A DNA stretch of 64,000 nt from positions 62,001-126,000 of the forward strand of contig NZ_BMUG01000012.1 of NCBI RefSeq assembly GCF_014650075.1, read 5' to 3'. Source of the DNA: Streptomyces microflavus (GTDB lineage: Bacteria > Actinomycetota > Actinomycetes > Streptomycetales > Streptomycetaceae). The notes beneath the pieces are model-generated. The model was not told the DNA's origin and searched no databases. It saw nothing but the letters and a program-made list of their open reading frames with translations. Positions 61,646-64,000 of the stretch are shown here, piece by piece. The position numbers and the translations under genes were made by a program. Each line of letters starts with the position of its first letter. The stretch's first letter is position 1.

Positions 61646-63145
61646 TCATCGGCCGGCGGCGTCCTCCTCATGCTCCGCCGCGTCCGCCCGGGCAGCCACC
61701 GGACCCGGACCGCCGGGGGCACCCCGCTCCCCCGGCAGCAGGACGTACGCAGCCAGTGCGGCGGCCGCCAGGAGCCCGGCGGCGACCCAGAACGCGGCCG
61801 CGTACCCCGAGGACAGGCCGTCGACCCCCGTGGCACCGCCCGTGACCTGGGCGGCGACGGTGACCAGGACCGCGAGGCCCAGCGAACCGCCGACCTGGCG
61901 GGAGCTGTTGAGCAGCCCGGACGCCATGCCGGTCTCGCCGGGCACCACGTCGGCGGTGGCCGCCGTGCCGAGCGGGACGAAGCAGAGGCCGATGCCCAGG
62001 GAGCAGAGCAGCGACGGGCCGAGGATCGAGGTGAGGAAGGAGCCCTCGACCGTGGCGGTCGCCGCGAACCAGGCCATCCCGAGCGCCGCGAGCGTGCCGC
62101 CCACCGCCATCAGCCGCCGGATCCCGAGGACGGCGACCGCGCGGGTGGCGAGGATCGAGCCCGCGACGACGCCCACGCAGAACGGCAGGAACGCGAAACC
62201 GGCGGCGGTCGGCCCGTACCCCAGGACCAGCTGCATGTAGAGCGAGACGAAGTAGAACGCGCCGAACTGGGCCGAGGCCAGCAGCAGACAGAACAGGTTG
62301 GCGGTGAGCACCGGCCGCTGCCTCAGCAGCCCGGGGCGCAGCAGGGGCGATGCCGTACGGAGTTCGACGGCGACGAAGGCGGCCAGCAGGATCACCGCCG
62401 CGCCCAGGGTGGCCGCTGTGGTGGCCGAGGTCCAGCCGTCGTCCGAGGCCCGCACCAGTCCGAGGACCAGCAGCGTGGTCCCGCCCGTCGCCAGGAGCGC
62501 CCCGGCGATGTCCAGCCGCGCACCGGCCCGCCGTTGGCCGCCGACGGGTCCGGTGCGCGCGGCGGCGGCCAGGGCGAAGGCCACGATCGGCACGTTGACC
62601 AGCATCACGGACCGCCAGCCCGCCACGTCGGTGAGCACGCCGCCCGCCAGCACCCCGACCGCGCCGCCCGCCGCGCCCGCCATGCCCCAGAGCCCGAGCG
62701 CGCGGGAGCGGGCGGGCCCGGCCGGGAAGGCCAGGGTGATCAGGGCGAACGCCACCGGGGCGAGGGCCGCAGCGCCGACGCCCTGGACGGCCCGCGCCGC
62801 CACCAGCGACCCGGGTGACCAGGCGAGGCCGCCGGCCAGGCTGGCGAGCCCGAAGAGGACCAGCCCCGCCGTGAGGACCCGGCGCGGACCGGCCAGGTCG
62901 GCGAGCCGGCCGCCGAGCATGAGGAGCCCGCCGAAGGCGAGGGCGTACGCGTTCACGACCCAGAGCAGCCCGTCCCGCCCGAAACCGAGGTCGCTGCGGA
63001 TGTCGGGCAGCGCGACGTTCACCACGGACATGTCCAGCGACACCAGGAACTGCACGGTGAGCGCCACCACCAGCAGCCACCGCGCATGCCCCGCCGTCCC
63101 GTCCGCCCCGTCCGTCCCCGACCCGCTTGCCACCTTGCCGTCCAT
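61646..63145 (-). CDS. MFS multidrug efflux transporter, 14-helix (EmrB/QacA) type
   Basis: 499 residues with about 14 hydrophobic segments. Motif A appears as GGRLADLAGPRRVL, SLDMSVVNVALPDI marks the DHA2 family, and the motif C-like AGAAGGAVGVLAGGVLTDVAGWRSVMLVNVP follows. It probably exports cationic or lipophilic drugs with proton antiport. A divergent TetR gene begins 103 bp away across an AT-rich shared promoter. Confidence 0.93.
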   Translation of the reverse strand: MDGKVASGSGTDGADGTAGHARWLLVVALTVQFLVSLDMSVVNVALPDIRSDLGFGRDGLLWVVNAYALAFGGLLMLGGRLADLAGPRRVLTAGLVLFGLASLAGGLAWSPGSLVAARAVQGVGAAALAPVAFALITLAFPAGPARSRALGLWGMAGAAGGAVGVLAGGVLTDVAGWRSVMLVNVPIVAFALAAAARTGPVGGQRRAGARLDIAGALLATGGTTLLVLGLVRASDDGWTSATTAATLGAAVILLAAFVAVELRTASPLLRPGLLRQRPVLTANLFCLLLASAQFGAFYFVSLYMQLVLGYGPTAAGFAFLPFCVGVVAGSILATRAVAVLGIRRLMAVGGTLAALGMAWFAATATVEGSFLTSILGPSLLCSLGIGLCFVPLGTAATADVVPGETGMASGLLNSSRQVGGSLGLAVLVTVAAQVTGGATGVDGLSSGYAAAFWVAAGLLAAAALAAYVLLPGERGAPGGPGPVAARADAAEHEEDAAGR

Positions 63146-63183
63146 GACGCGCCCTCCCCTTGGCCACCCTCGATCGAATAATT

Positions 63184-63199
63184 ACCATACACGTATAGA
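63184..63199. promoter_or_regulatory. Putative TetR operator in the efflux/TetR gap
   Basis: An ATAC-N2-GTAT inverted repeat (63187-63196) lies in the only AT-rich stretch of the gap and overlaps -10-like sequences on both strands. This is the usual place for a TetR site controlling both genes. Confidence 0.45.
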
Positions 63200-63248
63200 A
63201 AATAAACCCGCCGGTACGGAACATGACCCGGAAGGGGAGAATGCCCAG

Positions 63249-63947
63249 GTGTCAGGCAGCGAGAAGACCGAAAAGACCGCGAAGGCCACGAAGAAGAAAC
63301 CGGTGGGCCGCCCCCGCCGGCTGGACCCGGACGTGATGGTCGCCACCGCGCGCCGCATCGTCGAGGAGGAGGGCGTGGCGGCCCTGTCCATGCGGCGGGT
63401 GGCGAAGGAGCTGGGCAGTACGCCGATGGCGCTCTACCACTACGTGCAGGACAAGGACGAGCTGCTGATGCTCACCCTCTCCGGCACCGCGGCCGCCTTC
63501 CCGCGCCCGGAGCTGCCCGAGGACCCGCGCGAGCGGCTGGTGGCGGTGGCCGTGCACATGCACGACATCATCGGCCAGATCCCCTGGGTGCTGGACATCC
63601 TGGCGCTGGGCGAGCTGACCGACCGGAACGCGCTGTGGATGGTGGAGGAGATCATCGACTGCGCCCTGGCCTGCGGCCTCTCCCCCGCGCGCTCGGTGCG
63701 CGCGTACCGGACGATCTGGAGTTACGTCTACGGCGACCTGGTCTTCCGCAGGGCGGCGGCCCGCCGGGCGGAGCAGCCCTCCCGCCGGGAGTTCTTCCCG
63801 GAGATGATTACGGAGAAGGACACGGCGGAGCTGCCCCGGCTCACCGAGGTGAAGGAGCACTGGCGGGAGTACGCCGCCGACTACGAGACCGCCGCCGAGC
63901 TGGACGCGATCGTGGAGGGGCTGATCAGCCGGGGTACGCGGGGCTGA
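63249..63947 (+). CDS. TetR-family transcriptional regulator
   Basis: 232 residues. A Lys-rich N-terminal tail is followed by the helix-turn-helix (VATARRIVEEEGVAALSMRRVAKELGSTPMALYHYVQDKDELL) and a TetR C-terminal ligand domain of the TetR_C type. GTG 63249 is about 10 bases after GGGGAG. It is divergent from the efflux gene, which it most likely represses until drug binding. Confidence 0.92.
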   Translation: MSGSEKTEKTAKATKKKPVGRPRRLDPDVMVATARRIVEEEGVAALSMRRVAKELGSTPMALYHYVQDKDELLMLTLSGTAAAFPRPELPEDPRERLVAVAVHMHDIIGQIPWVLDILALGELTDRNALWMVEEIIDCALACGLSPARSVRAYRTIWSYVYGDLVFRRAAARRAEQPSRREFFPEMITEKDTAELPRLTEVKEHWREYAADYETAAELDAIVEGLISRGTRG

Positions 63948-63957
63948 AGGGCGCCGC

Positions 63958-64000
63958 TCAGTCCACCGCTTCGAACCGCCACCGGTGCACCGGCCGGGTG
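63958..64000 (-). CDS. Possible C-terminal end of a minus-strand gene running off the window
   Basis: A minus-strand TGA at 63960-63958 ends a frame open to the window edge, coding TRPVHRWRFEAVD. The codons are G/C-ending as in real genes, and the frame stops 11 bp after the convergent TetR gene. It is too short to identify. Confidence 0.35.
   Translation of the reverse strand, partial: TRPVHRWRFEAVD

Noticed and set aside
62298..63248. Upstream extension of the TetR frame
   Set aside because: It lies antisense to the efflux pump and lacks TetR similarity. GTG 63249 has a ribosome-binding site.

Overview
The window is chromosomal DNA from a Streptomyces-type actinomycete. G+C is very high and almost every codon ends in G or C. 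There are GTG and TTG starts, ATGA stop/start overlaps, and developmental genes found only in sporulating actinomycetes: a BldM-type regulator next to a divergent WhiD. The block groES-groEL / whiD-bldM-sigma-guaB-guaB3 / three Ser/Thr kinases / guaA / pcrA matches, from memory, the conserved core-chromosome order of Streptomyces. I see no insertion sequence, prophage, integrase, CRISPR array, tRNA or rRNA.

Layout. 1-12.6 kb: end of a gene paired with a DUF5691 gene, a B12-binding protein, a lipase, an M23 peptidase with a long aromatic pentapeptide-repeat tail, PcrA helicase, two NlpC/P60 wall hydrolases (the first behind a c-di-AMP riboswitch) and an acetyltransferase. 12.6-19.9 kb: a PspC-type histidine kinase/LuxR regulator pair opposite a PspC membrane-protein operon, then DoxX, a membrane protein, a class II aldolase and a Uma2 protein. 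20-28 kb: guaA, a chorismate mutase behind a Phe/Tyr leader-peptide attenuator, a LAXTG surface protein, a GMC oxidoreductase and succinate-semialdehyde dehydrogenase. 28-35.4 kb: three membrane Ser/Thr kinase genes in a row, the middle one a pseudokinase with a roughly 400-residue insertion in its activation segment. 35.7-45 kb: glpD, a UDP-sugar-dehydrogenase-like protein lacking the catalytic Cys, a membrane protein, guaB3, guaB, an ECF-like sigma factor, bldM and whiD.

45-55.4 kb: LysR, MOSC and SDR genes; a DeoR/LacI hybrid regulator and the sugar ABC-transport operon it probably controls (binding protein, two permeases, a D-2-hydroxyacid dehydrogenase; no ATPase); then groES-groEL under a double CIRCE element. 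55.4-64 kb: a small membrane protein, a polysaccharide deacetylase lipoprotein, a THUMP-type methyltransferase, an overlapping membrane protein, a fourth Ser/Thr kinase, a VOC protein, and a drug-efflux/TetR divergent pair.

Themes are cell-envelope maintenance (wall hydrolases, c-di-AMP, PspC, surface-sensing kinases), GTP synthesis (guaA, guaB, guaB3) beside developmental regulators, and sugar uptake. The least explained elements are the chorismate mutase attenuator, the split pseudokinase, the pentapeptide-repeat M23 protein and the Cys-less UDP-sugar dehydrogenase homologue.
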